Positions 16,541-26,359 are shown, counted from the stretch's first letter. The stretch: DNA of 64,000 bases from Nanoperiomorbus sp963456295 (GCA_963456295.1 CAUOLG010000003.1:1-64000); one strand, 5' to 3'. Program-made: numbers and translations. Notes: generated by a model from the sequence alone, not told the origin.

Positions 16541-17122
16541 GTGGAATCTCGGAAACAGCAGATAGATCAGTTAGCCGAGCAGATCATTGCGGATGGGGTA
16601 TGCGCCGAGCTGGCCGGTCAAGCGACTCAGCTGGTGATCGGTGATGGTGACCCCGGCAGTCAGATAGTTTTTGTCGGTGAAGCGCCGGGTAAACAAGAAG
16701 ATTTGCAGGGTAAACCCTTCGTCGGGGCATCGGGCAAGTTTCTGGACGAGATGCTGGCCGGCATCGGGCTGGAGCGAAGCCAAGTCTATATCACCAATAT
16801 CGTTAAATACCGTCCGCCAGGTAACCGTGATCCTCTACCCGAGGAGAAACGCGCCTTCTGGCCTTATCTGATGTGTCAATTAGCCATTATCGACCCTAGA
16901 GTCATCGTTACTCTGGGGCGACATGCCATGAATTGCTTCATACCGGAGGGTAAGATATCGCAGGACCATGGTCGTTTACGTCAGGTTCGTTTACACCGAG
17001 ACGGTCAGACATACTTGTGGCAAGTCTTGCCGCTCTATCATCCGGCGGCAGCTCTCTATAACGGGGCGATGCGTCAGACTCTGCTCGACGACTTCCAGAA
17101 GATCAAGCCGCTACTAGACTAG
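16541..17122 (+). CDS. Family 4 uracil-DNA glycosylase lacking most Fe-S ligands
   Basis: This DNA-repair enzyme removes uracil from DNA. The 193 residues show the family 4 motifs GEAPG (46-50), KPFVGASGKFLD, TNIVKYRPPGNRDP and the late active-site HPAA. The 4Fe-4S cluster of this family uses four Cys. Here only Cys21 is in place: the CxxC partner is Leu24, the Cys usual in VKCRPP is Tyr90, and the Cys before RP(F/Y)L is Phe106. The cluster has probably been lost while the fold and active site remain. The start is GTG, fixed by the 6-nt spacing from the -10 box. Confidence 0.9.
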   Translation: MESRKQQIDQLAEQIIADGVCAELAGQATQLVIGDGDPGSQIVFVGEAPGKQEDLQGKPFVGASGKFLDEMLAGIGLERSQVYITNIVKYRPPGNRDPLPEEKRAFWPYLMCQLAIIDPRVIVTLGRHAMNCFIPEGKISQDHGRLRQVRLHRDGQTYLWQVLPLYHPAAALYNGAMRQTLLDDFQKIKPLLD

Positions 17123-17149
17123 CCGATATTGGTCCGGGCTTTGTGCCGG

Positions 17150-18673
17150 TTAAATACCGGTATTAGGTGCTCGGAGGCTATTGCGCTTGGCTGTGAAGTC
17201 AGGAGCACCGGGTGCCGGCTGAGCCGGCGTCGGCGCAGGAGCCGGGATTATAACTGGTGGCACCTTGACGCAAGTAGTCGGGAGAACACCGTTAACCAGC
17301 TGAGTAGTCTCTAGCGGGGGATTGGTCTCTCCACCTCCGGCGGCAATATCTGCTACTCCTCTAAGCCCGGTGCAAACGGTGTCAGGTGCATCTTCTGTGA
17401 CAAAAGAGTAATCATAATATCCGTTCAGTTCTTGACTAAAACCACGGTTTGACGGCTCAATCATACCGCTAAATAACCGTACTCTCTGTTGACCGATTAA
17501 AGTGGTGGAATCGAATGTATCGATTTTCATAGAAGGACTGCCTCCTGAGAAATCCCGCCAATCCTCGATACTGTAGATATGATTGTCTGTACTGCTACGT
17601 ACAACTATAGACGCGGTATGGTATTCATGGGTGTTGTTGATAATCTCACGTACGACGGGCAAGGGCTTAGATGATCTTTGCGACATATCTTGTATTATGG
17701 GGTCAATATCATCACCGTGACCATAGAACCATAGTCCGCCTCGATGATCAATGGCATAGTTGCCATAAATCTGTTTAATGCCACCTCGGCTCTTGATCTT
17801 ATCGTTAGTAATTTCAACTATAGTGCCGTCAGGCTTGATGCGGAGCAACTTGTTCTTGGAAGTCAAAACATAGATACCATCTTTATTCGGCTCGTGTTGA
17901 TGGCTGACACGGTCAATTTGTCTAATGGTGGCGCCATTCAGATTGGGCTTAATGATATGTTTGGCGTCATCAATAAAGGAAAAAGGAGCATGGCTGCCGA
18001 TAGAGAATATAGTACTACTATTATAGGCATACCAGTTGTCATTAACGAGGAAAGGGGCGTAATAATCACGACTTCCGCTAAAATCAGTAACATGATAGGG
18101 CGACAGTGCGTCCAGTTTCGTCGGTCGGTTAAAATGTATATATTTTTCTAATTCCGGACTCCACTCGTGACCCCAATAATACATCTTGCCTGAATCAGTA
18201 AAAGCGACTACAGTGCCGAGCTTACCGGTCAGCTTAACGACTCTGTCGCCACCGAAGTACTTGGTGATGTCTTGCGGTTGGTCATAGTAGCAAGGTGGCT
18301 TTTTATTGTATTGACCGGGGTCAGATAGAGTACAGGTTGTACCATTGCCAACATGTCCGGAGATATTGTTTCCCCAGGTGTAGACTTTACCGCTCTTAGT
18401 CAGGACGATTGTTGTAGCGGCATATTCGCTATCTCGCCGTAGTTGCTGCCCCCAAGGTTTCACCAGTTCACTATGTGGTCGATAAGAGCCTCGACCGCTC
18501 ATACTTAGTGCCGATACGTGAATCATCTGAGCTATCGGATCCGCCTGAGTGGTATAAGTCGGCTGGGCAACGGCAGTGACTGGGGTGAATAAGCTGATGA
18601 TGGGCAGACTGATGGCGAGTAGCACCCTAGGTAGAGCTACTTTCATGACTTTTCGTTGGTTATTTTGATGCAT
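17150..18673 (-). CDS. Secreted RCC1-repeat protein
   Basis: The 507-residue product has an N-terminal signal peptide (MKVALPRVLLAISLPIISLF, cleavage near AVA) and RCC1-type blades with the pattern VLTKSGKVYTWGNN, AFTDSGKMYYWG and IYVLTSKNKLLRI, which predict a beta-propeller. The C-terminus is a Pro/Ala-rich spacer that stops directly after APNTGI. This resembles the first part of an LPxTG-like sorting signal but has no following hydrophobic segment. The start at 18673 has GGAG 8 nt upstream. A TGATAAT box lies further up on the minus strand. It is convergent with the UDG gene. The role is probably at the cell surface, target unknown. Confidence 0.8.
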   Translation of the reverse strand: MHQNNQRKVMKVALPRVLLAISLPIISLFTPVTAVAQPTYTTQADPIAQMIHVSALSMSGRGSYRPHSELVKPWGQQLRRDSEYAATTIVLTKSGKVYTWGNNISGHVGNGTTCTLSDPGQYNKKPPCYYDQPQDITKYFGGDRVVKLTGKLGTVVAFTDSGKMYYWGHEWSPELEKYIHFNRPTKLDALSPYHVTDFSGSRDYYAPFLVNDNWYAYNSSTIFSIGSHAPFSFIDDAKHIIKPNLNGATIRQIDRVSHQHEPNKDGIYVLTSKNKLLRIKPDGTIVEITNDKIKSRGGIKQIYGNYAIDHRGGLWFYGHGDDIDPIIQDMSQRSSKPLPVVREIINNTHEYHTASIVVRSSTDNHIYSIEDWRDFSGGSPSMKIDTFDSTTLIGQQRVRLFSGMIEPSNRGFSQELNGYYDYSFVTEDAPDTVCTGLRGVADIAAGGGETNPPLETTQLVNGVLPTTCVKVPPVIIPAPAPTPAQPAPGAPDFTAKRNSLRAPNTGI

Positions 18674-18754
18674 GTGTTTATCTCCAGAGGTTTCTCTTAT
18701 TTATCCTACTTAGATATTATCATAACTTGTTGAACTAGGCTATAATACGGGTAA

Positions 18755-21389
18755 ATGGTGGAGCAGAGAGAAAGAATAAGAGAAGAGCTCACCGGAGAGG
18801 TCTCGGTCGAGCATCACCTTCGGATCGTTCGCAAGTGTCAACGACATCTGGAGTTATTCAGAAATCTGGGGCTTCTGATCATAGCGGTAGTGACTGTGTC
18901 GATCTTAGTTAGCGATATTCTCGCCACTGGCCGGCCGGCTGGCTGGAGCCATACCTTTTCAGTCAGGGAAACCGCCGGTAATTATGCTGGGGCTCCAAAC
19001 GGGAAATGCTACGATTATTAAGAATACCAGTGGCATATCAACCGTCAGAGAGAAGATTAACATTCGAACTAATGCCGCTAATGGCTATAACGTGACCATG
19101 TCCGGCAAGACGACTAAGACTGATCTAGTCAATGATCTTGGCGGTACTATCCCGGCTACTCATGCCACACTATCTCATCCGACCACCTTATCAGCGAATA
19201 GTTGGGGTGTAGCCCTGCCGGGTGAGACGGGCTTTAGCACTCGGTCTGACTATGAGTCAACCGACCAATCCACCCTCGGATCTACCAAATACATGGGAGT
19301 ACCGGTGGCTGGTCAAGGGGTCACTATCATGTCGGCGACAGCGCCGACAGACATAAACGGAGACGACAGGATAGTCTACTACGGTGTCAATGTTCCTGAT
19401 CTTGCTAAGGTTCATGCCGGGGAATACAAGGTAATCTTGACTTATACGGCAACGGCTAAGTTGCCACCAGCCCCGACCCTGCGGGAGGCTACCCCTAATC
19501 ACTTCCATATTGACAGAGAGGCAGATAAGTCTCAGCCAAATATTCTAATGGGTACCAATCTAGCCACGGCCTATCAAGCTTTTGTCGATATCAATGGTAA
19601 TGGTCGGAGTGATAGCGGCGAAGAATGTCAGATCACCGAGATTCTCTCCGATAGTGCTATCGTTTGCCGAATCTCTGCTTCGGTTAACTCGCCGATTGAG
19701 CCTGGTCGGTACAATCTCTACGTCGTAACTCAGGGTGGCACTGCCAAGTTAGAGCGAGGCTACCGCTTTACCAGGCAGAGCCTCTGCACTAACGCCGATG
19801 CCAGAAGTGATTGTCAGGTAGATATCGACGATCATATGATCCCGATTCGCTATATCGGTAGTAACAACAGTCCCAAGTGGCAGACTATGACCAAAGGTGA
19901 GATCGCCGGTAGTAGGGGAAGCTGGTACAGCTATCTAGCCAAGCGTTGGGCGAACGCCGTCACCGTTAAGCCGGACAAACTGACTAAGTATAAGAACAAA
20001 TCAGTGGAGCTTGATAATAACGATGTTCTAGGCTACTGGGTATATATCCCTCGCTATGCCTATGAGGTACAGCGTCGAGACGCTACCGACCACTATGTGC
20101 CGGGGAACAATTTCAGCATCCACTTTGAGAAGGCGACAGACACTAAGAAGCGTCCGGCTCCCAGTTGCAATGCTAATATCCGGACAGCTGCCCAGATGTG
20201 GCATGATGGCGTACCGGACAACAACGATCAGAATATACTGGCGAAGACTTACTGGCGTGACTGCGGTATCGACCGGGCTTATACTAACGACTTGGCTAAA
20301 GCCGATAAAACTACCTGGGCTACCCACCCTGCCTTCAGCCTCGGCAATAAAGAGTTAAACGGTGTCTGGATAGGCAAGTTTGAGCTAACCGGCGAGCGGA
20401 CTGCGCCGACAGTTAAACCAAATCAGATTGCTAATGTCGCCGAAGGCGTAGCTGGGTTCTTTACTATAAGCAAGAAGATTGGGGCTAATGACCCCAAGAA
20501 TGTCGGTGGTGGCGATATAGCCGGCATATCCCAAAACTCACATAACTTGGCCAAGGCTAATTCTCGCATGGTTAGGCCGGATGAATGGGGTGCCGCCGCC
20601 TATCTAACGGCTTCAATCTACGGTTCCGGCTGGAATGGAGTAAAGCCCAACCGAGCTAGAATCCGTAGCACCAGCTGGTCTGATGCCGACGGTGACAGAC
20701 CGGACGACAATGAAGGGGTGACCGGCTGCGGACCGGGCAGTGCCATTGACCCCGATACGCCGTACGTTGATGACGGTGAGACGCTTACTGCCAGTCATAT
20801 AGAGTCGCCGTTAGCTTGCTCTAAGACTAACCCACAGCGAGCCTACCAAGGGTCTCTTGGCCAGCTAGCCTCGACTACTGGTAATGTCTATGGTATCTAC
20901 GACATGGTGGGCGGTACGCAGGAGGGCGTCGCCGGCAATGCTACCCGTTTTGACGTGGTTGATTCCTGCTATGAAAGCATAAAGGTAAACATGGTTGAGC
21001 CATACGTCCGTACATATCAATGGGGCAAACTGGATCAGGGCTCGGGTTATAGACGACCTTGGTCGGTGGCGACGAAAGAGACTTGGTATAACTATGATGT
21101 CTGCACTTGGGAGGCATGTGGCGGGCAAGCCCTGTACGAGACTAAGAATAAGATGTCAGTCTCTGCTAATGATCAATCTTGGGGCGACGCCGACTCAATC
21201 TTCCCGAATTATAGTAATGTGGATGATGGAGTCTATTGCTGGACGGCTTATGGTGGGGAAGCGGGCGGTGGCGAGATGCGCCCCGGTTATAGTTCTCACC
21301 CCGGCATCTTCTCCTCTCGGTCAACAACAGGCATATATGATGCAACACTGGTAACCTCACGAGCTGTCTTAGCTCTGCCACCTAGCTAG
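18755..21389 (+). pseudogene. Large surface protein with FGE/SUMF1-like domain, frameshifted
   Basis: The 5' frame (18755-19021) encodes a cytoplasmic start and one transmembrane or signal-anchor helix (LGLLIIAVVTVSILVSDIL). The protein continues in another frame (18984-21389) for about 800 residues. Removing one G from the GGGG run near 18986-18989 joins them as NYAGLQTGNATII. The outer part has an Ig-like N-terminal half, then GYWVYIPRYAYEV and HPAFSLGNKELNGVWIGKFE. It then shows TTGNVYGIYDMVGG, typical of formylglycine-generating-enzyme/C-type-lectin-like folds. It is either a pseudogene, a phase-variable gene or an assembly error. A TATAAT box lies 8 nt before the ATG. Confidence 0.75.
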
Positions 21390-21553
21390 CGACCCGGCGT
21401 TAATCCGACTCACTTTACTTTTATGCAGTCTTTGATACTATAGAGTTACCGTTGCGATAGCGCACACTCTTACTATTCTTAAAAACGAAGCATACAGAGT
21501 GCTTGTCACTAAGACTAGGCGAACATCTATCTAAAGAAAAGGAGAATGTAATC

Positions 21554-23791
21554 ATGGGACAGCAACGTTTGGCTAAAGTCGCAGAAGACGATCTGTCGAA
21601 ACGACCGGCCAAAGCTAGTTCACGTAAGACGGGTAATTCCGTGCTTGACGCTACTACTACCAGACGAGGTGAAGTCGAGCGGGCGAAACGTCGTATCAGC
21701 GACAACGTCAATGCTCAGGCCAGCCAGCATATCATCGACGGACCGGTTAACCGTTCGCTCTACAACGGCTTTGCCGGTGAACAGTACACCCCGACACTGG
21801 CTCGCCAGCATGTTCAGAAGGCGAAGAACAAGTCGGCGGTGCGGGTCATCCCGATCGGTGGTAACGGCGAGATGGGTATCGGCAAAAACATGACTGCTTT
21901 CGAGTACGGTGACGAGATTATCGTCATCGATATGGGCTTCCTCTTTCCGGGTGACGATTACCCCGGGGTTAATTACATCGTGCCGGATATCACCTATCTG
22001 GAAGAACGAAAAGATAAGATCAAGGCAGTGATCATCACTCACGGACACCTTGACCATATTGGTGCCTTTCATCATCTGATCCAGAAGATTCCGGCGCCGG
22101 TCTACTCGGCCGGTTTTACCATCGGTATGCTGAAGAAGAATATGGAGGAGGAAGATACCGACTTTGAGCCCGAATACCATGAGGTGGATATGGATAATCA
22201 TGAACGGATCCAGGTCAGCGAGCATTTCAATATGGAGATGGTTCGGGTCAACCACTCCATCCCCGACTCAGCGGCAGTCGTCTTAAGGACGCCGGTCGGC
22301 GTGATCATCAGCTCGGGCGACTGGCGGTTTGAGAAAGACCCCGTCGACGGACGCAAGTTTGATCTGGCTCGACTAACTGAGATCGCCACTAAGGAGGGGG
22401 TGCATCTACTCCTAAACGAGTCAACTAACGTCGAGCAAGACGGCACGGCGACGCCTTACGAAGAGAACGATATCAAGGAGAGCTTTAATCAGATCATGGA
22501 GAAGTACGATACCTCTCGGGTGATCTTATCTTGCTTCTCATCCCAAGTGCATCGGATGCAAAACATCGTTACCTCGGCGGCGGCGCATGGGCGCAAAGTG
22601 GCTTTCGCCGGCTTCTCGATGGTCCAGAACGTCGAGATCGGGCTGAAGACCGGTCGGCTGAATATCCCTAAGAACACTGTCGTCACCATGGAGGATATCG
22701 TTAAATTACCGGATAGTAAGGTATGTATCGTCTGTACCGGCTCTCAGGGTGAGTTTAGTGCCGTGCTCAATCGGATGGCAACCGGGGCGCATCGCTATAT
22801 CAAGATCAAGCCGAGCGACGTCATCGTCTTTGCTTCTAATCCCATCCCCGGCAACGAAGGTCATGTAGCGCATACGATTGATGGTTTGATGCGAGAAGGC
22901 TCAGATGTCCTGCGCAATAATCAGACGGCCCGCTACGGTATTGGTCCGCTACATATCTCCGGACATGCCAAGCATGATGATCACCTGGAGCTGGTTGATG
23001 CTCTTCATCCTACTTATTACATTCCGAACCACGGTGAGTTTCATATGCTAGTGCATAATGCCGAGATGGCGGAGGTAGAGTGTGGTATCCCCAGAGATCA
23101 TATCTTCGTCTGCGACGATGGCGATGTGATCGAGTTTTACGATGACGGTACGGCTCAGCGAGTCGGTCGGGTTCATGTCGGCGGGGTAATGTACGACGAT
23201 GCCGGCACCGAGGTGAGTGAAGTGGTGCTCAAAGACCGCATCCATATGTCTACTGAGGGTATCTTTGTCGTAGTGCTGACTGTTCAGCGGGGGACGGGGC
23301 GAATCCTCAGCTCGCCTGATATCATTAGCCGCGGCTTTATCTATCTGCGTGATAGCGAAGACCTGATTAATGCTATCCGTCAGTATATTCGCCAGAAAAC
23401 CGCCCGAGTTTACGCTAGCCGACGAGTCGACATGGAAGGCTTCAAGCATGACCTGAGGGAAGAGATAACCCAGATTCTATACGACAAGACTCGGCGCACT
23501 CCGATCGTTATCCCGGTGGTCAATGAAATTGGCGGAAGCAAGCCGGGCAAAGACAAGAGTCCGTCAAAGCGGGAGCGGGACTTTGCGGCTCAGGAAATTG
23601 CTCGGATCAAAGGCGGTTCGGCTGTTTCGGCTCATTTTACGCCGCATCGTCGCCCCGGTGCGCCGGTTAAGTCACCCAATATCGACACTACAGCCGGTCG
23701 TTCCTCGGCGACTCCGGCCAAGCCGATTTCCTACAGGCGACTGCAGCGACCAAGCTCGACTAAACTAAACAGTAGTAACTCATCTCGGTGA
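21554..23791 (+). CDS. rnj: Ribonuclease J with N- and C-terminal extensions
   Basis: This metallo-beta-lactamase/beta-CASP ribonuclease has 5'-3' exo- and endonuclease activity. The 745-residue product is longer than the usual 550-560. About 95 residues of basic sequence precede the catalytic domain (VRVIPIGGNGEMGIGKNM), and a basic disordered tail of about 80 residues follows it. The zinc motif HGHLDH sits at about 163-168. Later motifs include SGDWRFE, the beta-CASP part and SGHAKHDDHLE. The ATG at 21554 follows AAGGAG by 10 nt and is preferred to an upstream in-frame start at 21503. Confidence 0.95.
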   Translation: MGQQRLAKVAEDDLSKRPAKASSRKTGNSVLDATTTRRGEVERAKRRISDNVNAQASQHIIDGPVNRSLYNGFAGEQYTPTLARQHVQKAKNKSAVRVIPIGGNGEMGIGKNMTAFEYGDEIIVIDMGFLFPGDDYPGVNYIVPDITYLEERKDKIKAVIITHGHLDHIGAFHHLIQKIPAPVYSAGFTIGMLKKNMEEEDTDFEPEYHEVDMDNHERIQVSEHFNMEMVRVNHSIPDSAAVVLRTPVGVIISSGDWRFEKDPVDGRKFDLARLTEIATKEGVHLLLNESTNVEQDGTATPYEENDIKESFNQIMEKYDTSRVILSCFSSQVHRMQNIVTSAAAHGRKVAFAGFSMVQNVEIGLKTGRLNIPKNTVVTMEDIVKLPDSKVCIVCTGSQGEFSAVLNRMATGAHRYIKIKPSDVIVFASNPIPGNEGHVAHTIDGLMREGSDVLRNNQTARYGIGPLHISGHAKHDDHLELVDALHPTYYIPNHGEFHMLVHNAEMAEVECGIPRDHIFVCDDGDVIEFYDDGTAQRVGRVHVGGVMYDDAGTEVSEVVLKDRIHMSTEGIFVVVLTVQRGTGRILSSPDIISRGFIYLRDSEDLINAIRQYIRQKTARVYASRRVDMEGFKHDLREEITQILYDKTRRTPIVIPVVNEIGGSKPGKDKSPSKRERDFAAQEIARIKGGSAVSAHFTPHRRPGAPVKSPNIDTTAGRSSATPAKPISYRRLQRPSSTKLNSSNSSR

Positions 23792-23816
23792 AATTGCTCT
23801 AACTGGTGAAATATTG

Positions 23817-23822
23817 TATTAT
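23817..23822 (+). promoter_or_regulatory. -10 promoter of ftsK
   Basis: TATTAT ends 6 nt before the ATG at 23829, the same spacing as other leaderless genes in the window. Confidence 0.5.
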
Positions 23823-23828
23823 ACTGCC

Positions 23829-26114
23829 ATGAGCGCTAAAAAGCGTGGACCCGGTCGTCCGCCAAAAAGTAAAAACAAGAAGCCGTCAGCCGCTGCTGTG
23901 CACACCGTGCCACAGCACTTCTGGGCGCAGGTGGGGGCGATTCTGCTGGCGGTGGTAACTGCCATCATTACCGTTGGCTTGTTCGGCGTAGGCGGTGTCT
24001 TGCCGGTCAAGCTAGCGGCCTGGACTCGTTGGCTGGTCGGTTGGACAGCCTTTGCTGTGCCATTAATCTTTGCGGTGCAGATCATCCAGGTGTTTCGCCA
24101 GCCCGAGGATCGGGTGCCGGCGGTCATCTGGGTGACGACGATACTCTTCTTTGCTTTGCTATCCGGCACTTTTCAGCTGAGTCTGAGCGACCCTAAGTCG
24201 CTGGCCGTAGCTCAGACAGGGCGGGGCGGCGGTACGGTCGGCTGGATAGTGGCTGACGGTATGTTGCGTTTTGTCAATGTACCTCTGGCTATCTTGATAT
24301 CGGTAGTGCTGATGCTGATCTTATTCCTATTCATTTTCTCTATCTCGCCCAAGGCGGTGCTGGATGCCATGCGAGATTTCGTCGGGCGGGAGAGTGACGA
24401 AGAGGCGAGTAACTGCAAGGTGGCTAAGGCGCTGTCTGACCAAGACAAGATTAAGGTCGGAGGCTTAGGTAAGGGTGAGATTGCCAAGGAGCCGGTCGAG
24501 AAGCCGGGCAAGAAGGGCTTGCTGGCTCGGCGCCGGGCTAAGCCGGCTGAGACGGAGGATGACGACAAAGATGCTGCTACTAAGGCGGAGCGTAATCTGG
24601 AAGTGCGGACGGCCGGTGGGATTGAGAAGGCGGATACCCGAGATGTCGTAGCGGTGATCAATAATTCCAACTGGCAGTTCCCGGCGGTTGACCTGCTGAC
24701 CGAGTCGAAACGGGAGGCTGATCCCGGTGACATGAAGATGCGGGCGCAGCAGATCGAGGAGACTCTGTCTGAGTTCGGTGTAGGTGGCAATGTACGCAAG
24801 GCTAACGTCGGACCCAGGGTGACTCAGTACTGCCTTGAGCCTCAGCGGGGTGTACCGCTGTCTAAGATAACCAGCCTGCATGACGAGCTGGCTCGTAATA
24901 TGCAGGTGGAGAGTCTGCGTATCGAGGCGCCGATTCCCGGTCAGCCCTATGTGGGTATTGAGATACCGAACAAGCGTCCTGCCTCAGTTAGCTTACGTTC
25001 TATCCTGGAGTCAAAGGAATGGGCAAAGAATCGTAGCCAGCTGGCCTTTGCGGTAGGGCTAAATGTGATCGGTGACCCGATCGTGCTGGATCTGGCTAGC
25101 TTACCTCATCTGCTGATCGCCGGTACGACCGGCTCAGGTAAGTCGGTGATGATGAATGCTCTGATCATGTCCATGCTCTTTCGTAACACTCCGGATGACC
25201 TCAAGTTTGTCCTGGTTGACCCTAAGGGTAACGAGATGTCCTCGTATGTTGATATGCCTCACTTGGTGGCGCCGGTCATTAGCGGGACGACCGGTGATGA
25301 GATGCACAAGCTGGTCAAGACTCTGCTCTGGGTGACTGAGGAGATGGATCGACGCTACCAGGTTTTTCGAGACAAAGGCGGCATCAAGAAGCTGTCGGAC
25401 TTTCATCGACGTTTTCCTAGCGAGAAGATGCCTCGTCTGGTGGTAATCATTGACGAGTACACCGACATCATTGACTCACTAAAGTCCTCCGAGCGAGAAG
25501 CGGTCACCGGTGCCGTCCAGCGCATTGCTCAGAAAGGCCGAGCGGCGGGTATCCACGAGGTGATCATGATGCAGGCACCTCGGGCGAAATATATCCAAGG
25601 TCCGCTTAAGGCTAATATTCCGGCCGGTTTTGCTTTCATGGTGCGGAGCAAGATGGAGTCGCAGCAGATTATTAATCAGTCGGGGGCGGAGATGCTAATG
25701 GGACAGGGCGATATGCTAATGATTACTGCCAAGCTGAAGAAGCCTCGTCGGGTTCAGTCAGCCTATGTCGACGACGACGAGGTGAGCCAGACGGTCACTG
25801 AGTTGAAGCTCCAGAGTCCGGCTCAGTACGATGAAACTCTACTGGCGAGACTGTCTGACGATTCTCCGGTCGGCGGTGGAGTAGCAATTGGCGGCGGTGG
25901 AGCGGGTGACGATAAGTACCGTCAGGCTGTTCAGATAGCGGTCGAGACGGGCAAGATAAGCACCTCGTTCCTGCAGCGTCGCCTCGGGATCGGCTTTAGC
26001 CGAGCCGGGCGGATCATCGATGAGATGGAGCAGAATGGTATCATCGGACCACAAAACGGCTCTCGCCCCCGTGAAGTCCTCGTCTCATCGCTCGATGAGC
26101 TGGACGAGGAGTAA
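23829..26114 (+). CDS. ftsK: DNA translocase FtsK/SpoIIIE
   Basis: FtsK pumps chromosomal DNA at the division septum. The 761 residues comprise a basic cytoplasmic start (RGPGRPPKSKNKK), four transmembrane helices within about 30-170, a charged linker, the alpha/beta motor domains and a C-terminal gamma winged helix (FLQRRLGIGFSRAGRIIDEM). Walker A is GTTGSGKS near 432-439, Walker B VVIIDEYTD. The ATG at 23829 is chosen because the -10 box ends 6 nt upstream. An in-frame TTG at 23814 lies in the promoter. It is followed by the operator cluster of the accessory island. Confidence 0.96.
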   Translation: MSAKKRGPGRPPKSKNKKPSAAAVHTVPQHFWAQVGAILLAVVTAIITVGLFGVGGVLPVKLAAWTRWLVGWTAFAVPLIFAVQIIQVFRQPEDRVPAVIWVTTILFFALLSGTFQLSLSDPKSLAVAQTGRGGGTVGWIVADGMLRFVNVPLAILISVVLMLILFLFIFSISPKAVLDAMRDFVGRESDEEASNCKVAKALSDQDKIKVGGLGKGEIAKEPVEKPGKKGLLARRRAKPAETEDDDKDAATKAERNLEVRTAGGIEKADTRDVVAVINNSNWQFPAVDLLTESKREADPGDMKMRAQQIEETLSEFGVGGNVRKANVGPRVTQYCLEPQRGVPLSKITSLHDELARNMQVESLRIEAPIPGQPYVGIEIPNKRPASVSLRSILESKEWAKNRSQLAFAVGLNVIGDPIVLDLASLPHLLIAGTTGSGKSVMMNALIMSMLFRNTPDDLKFVLVDPKGNEMSSYVDMPHLVAPVISGTTGDEMHKLVKTLLWVTEEMDRRYQVFRDKGGIKKLSDFHRRFPSEKMPRLVVIIDEYTDIIDSLKSSEREAVTGAVQRIAQKGRAAGIHEVIMMQAPRAKYIQGPLKANIPAGFAFMVRSKMESQQIINQSGAEMLMGQGDMLMITAKLKKPRRVQSAYVDDDEVSQTVTELKLQSPAQYDETLLARLSDDSPVGGGVAIGGGGAGDDKYRQAVQIAVETGKISTSFLQRRLGIGFSRAGRIIDEMEQNGIIGPQNGSRPREVLVSSLDELDEE

Positions 26115-26140
26115 ATCCTTGAACTTTATGGTAATAAAAG

Positions 26141-26209
26141 GTTGACATCTTCTTTATTAATGTCAACTAAACATGCTATAATGTTGACATGTCAACCGGA
26201 GATGTCAAC
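26141..26209 (+). promoter_or_regulatory. Cluster of GTTGACAT half-sites around a promoter
   Basis: GTTGACAT at 26141, its complement ATGTCAAC at 26160, a perfect palindrome GTTGACATGTCAAC at 26183-26196 and another ATGTCAAC at 26202 surround the extended -10 box TGCTATAAT (26174-26182). This is a typical multi-site operator, likely for an autoregulating repressor. The regulator itself is not identifiable in the window. Confidence 0.6.
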
Positions 26210-26254
26210 AAAATGGGCAAGATCGGTCGCTTAGTGCAACAACCCGAAGATTAG
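26189..26254 (+). CDS. Tiny leaderless ORF, possibly a truncated regulator
   Basis: A 21-codon frame begins 6 nt after TATAAT, the exact leaderless spacing used by other genes here. Its product is MSTGDVNKMGKIGRLVQQPE plus Asp. It starts inside the operator palindrome. It may be a small peptide, or the surviving first codons of a DNA-binding protein whose remainder was lost when the adjacent island was rearranged. Confidence 0.3.
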   Translation: MSTGDVNKMGKIGRLVQQPED

Positions 26255-26275
26255 GTTTGATTATGTAACAAAGCC

Positions 26276-26359
26276 ATGGACAAACGCAAAGTTGACTTTC
26301 TGACCTTGCCGGTTGTTACTTCGGCGGTTACCTATGAGCTTTATCGGCGATTTAATTAG
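26276..26359 (+). pseudogene. 3' remnant of a SpoU-type methyltransferase gene
   Basis: The frame reads MDKRKVDFLTLPVVTSAVTY and then ELYRRFN before a stop. The C-terminus of the intact gene at 30386-30865 reads MDKNEVDFLTLPVATSAIAY followed by ELYRQFNYPR. The two share a 19-nt identical stretch starting TTTCTGACC. The body of the gene is missing, so this is a truncated duplicate. Together with 30775-30858 it forms a direct repeat around a 4.5-kb segment. Confidence 0.8.
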
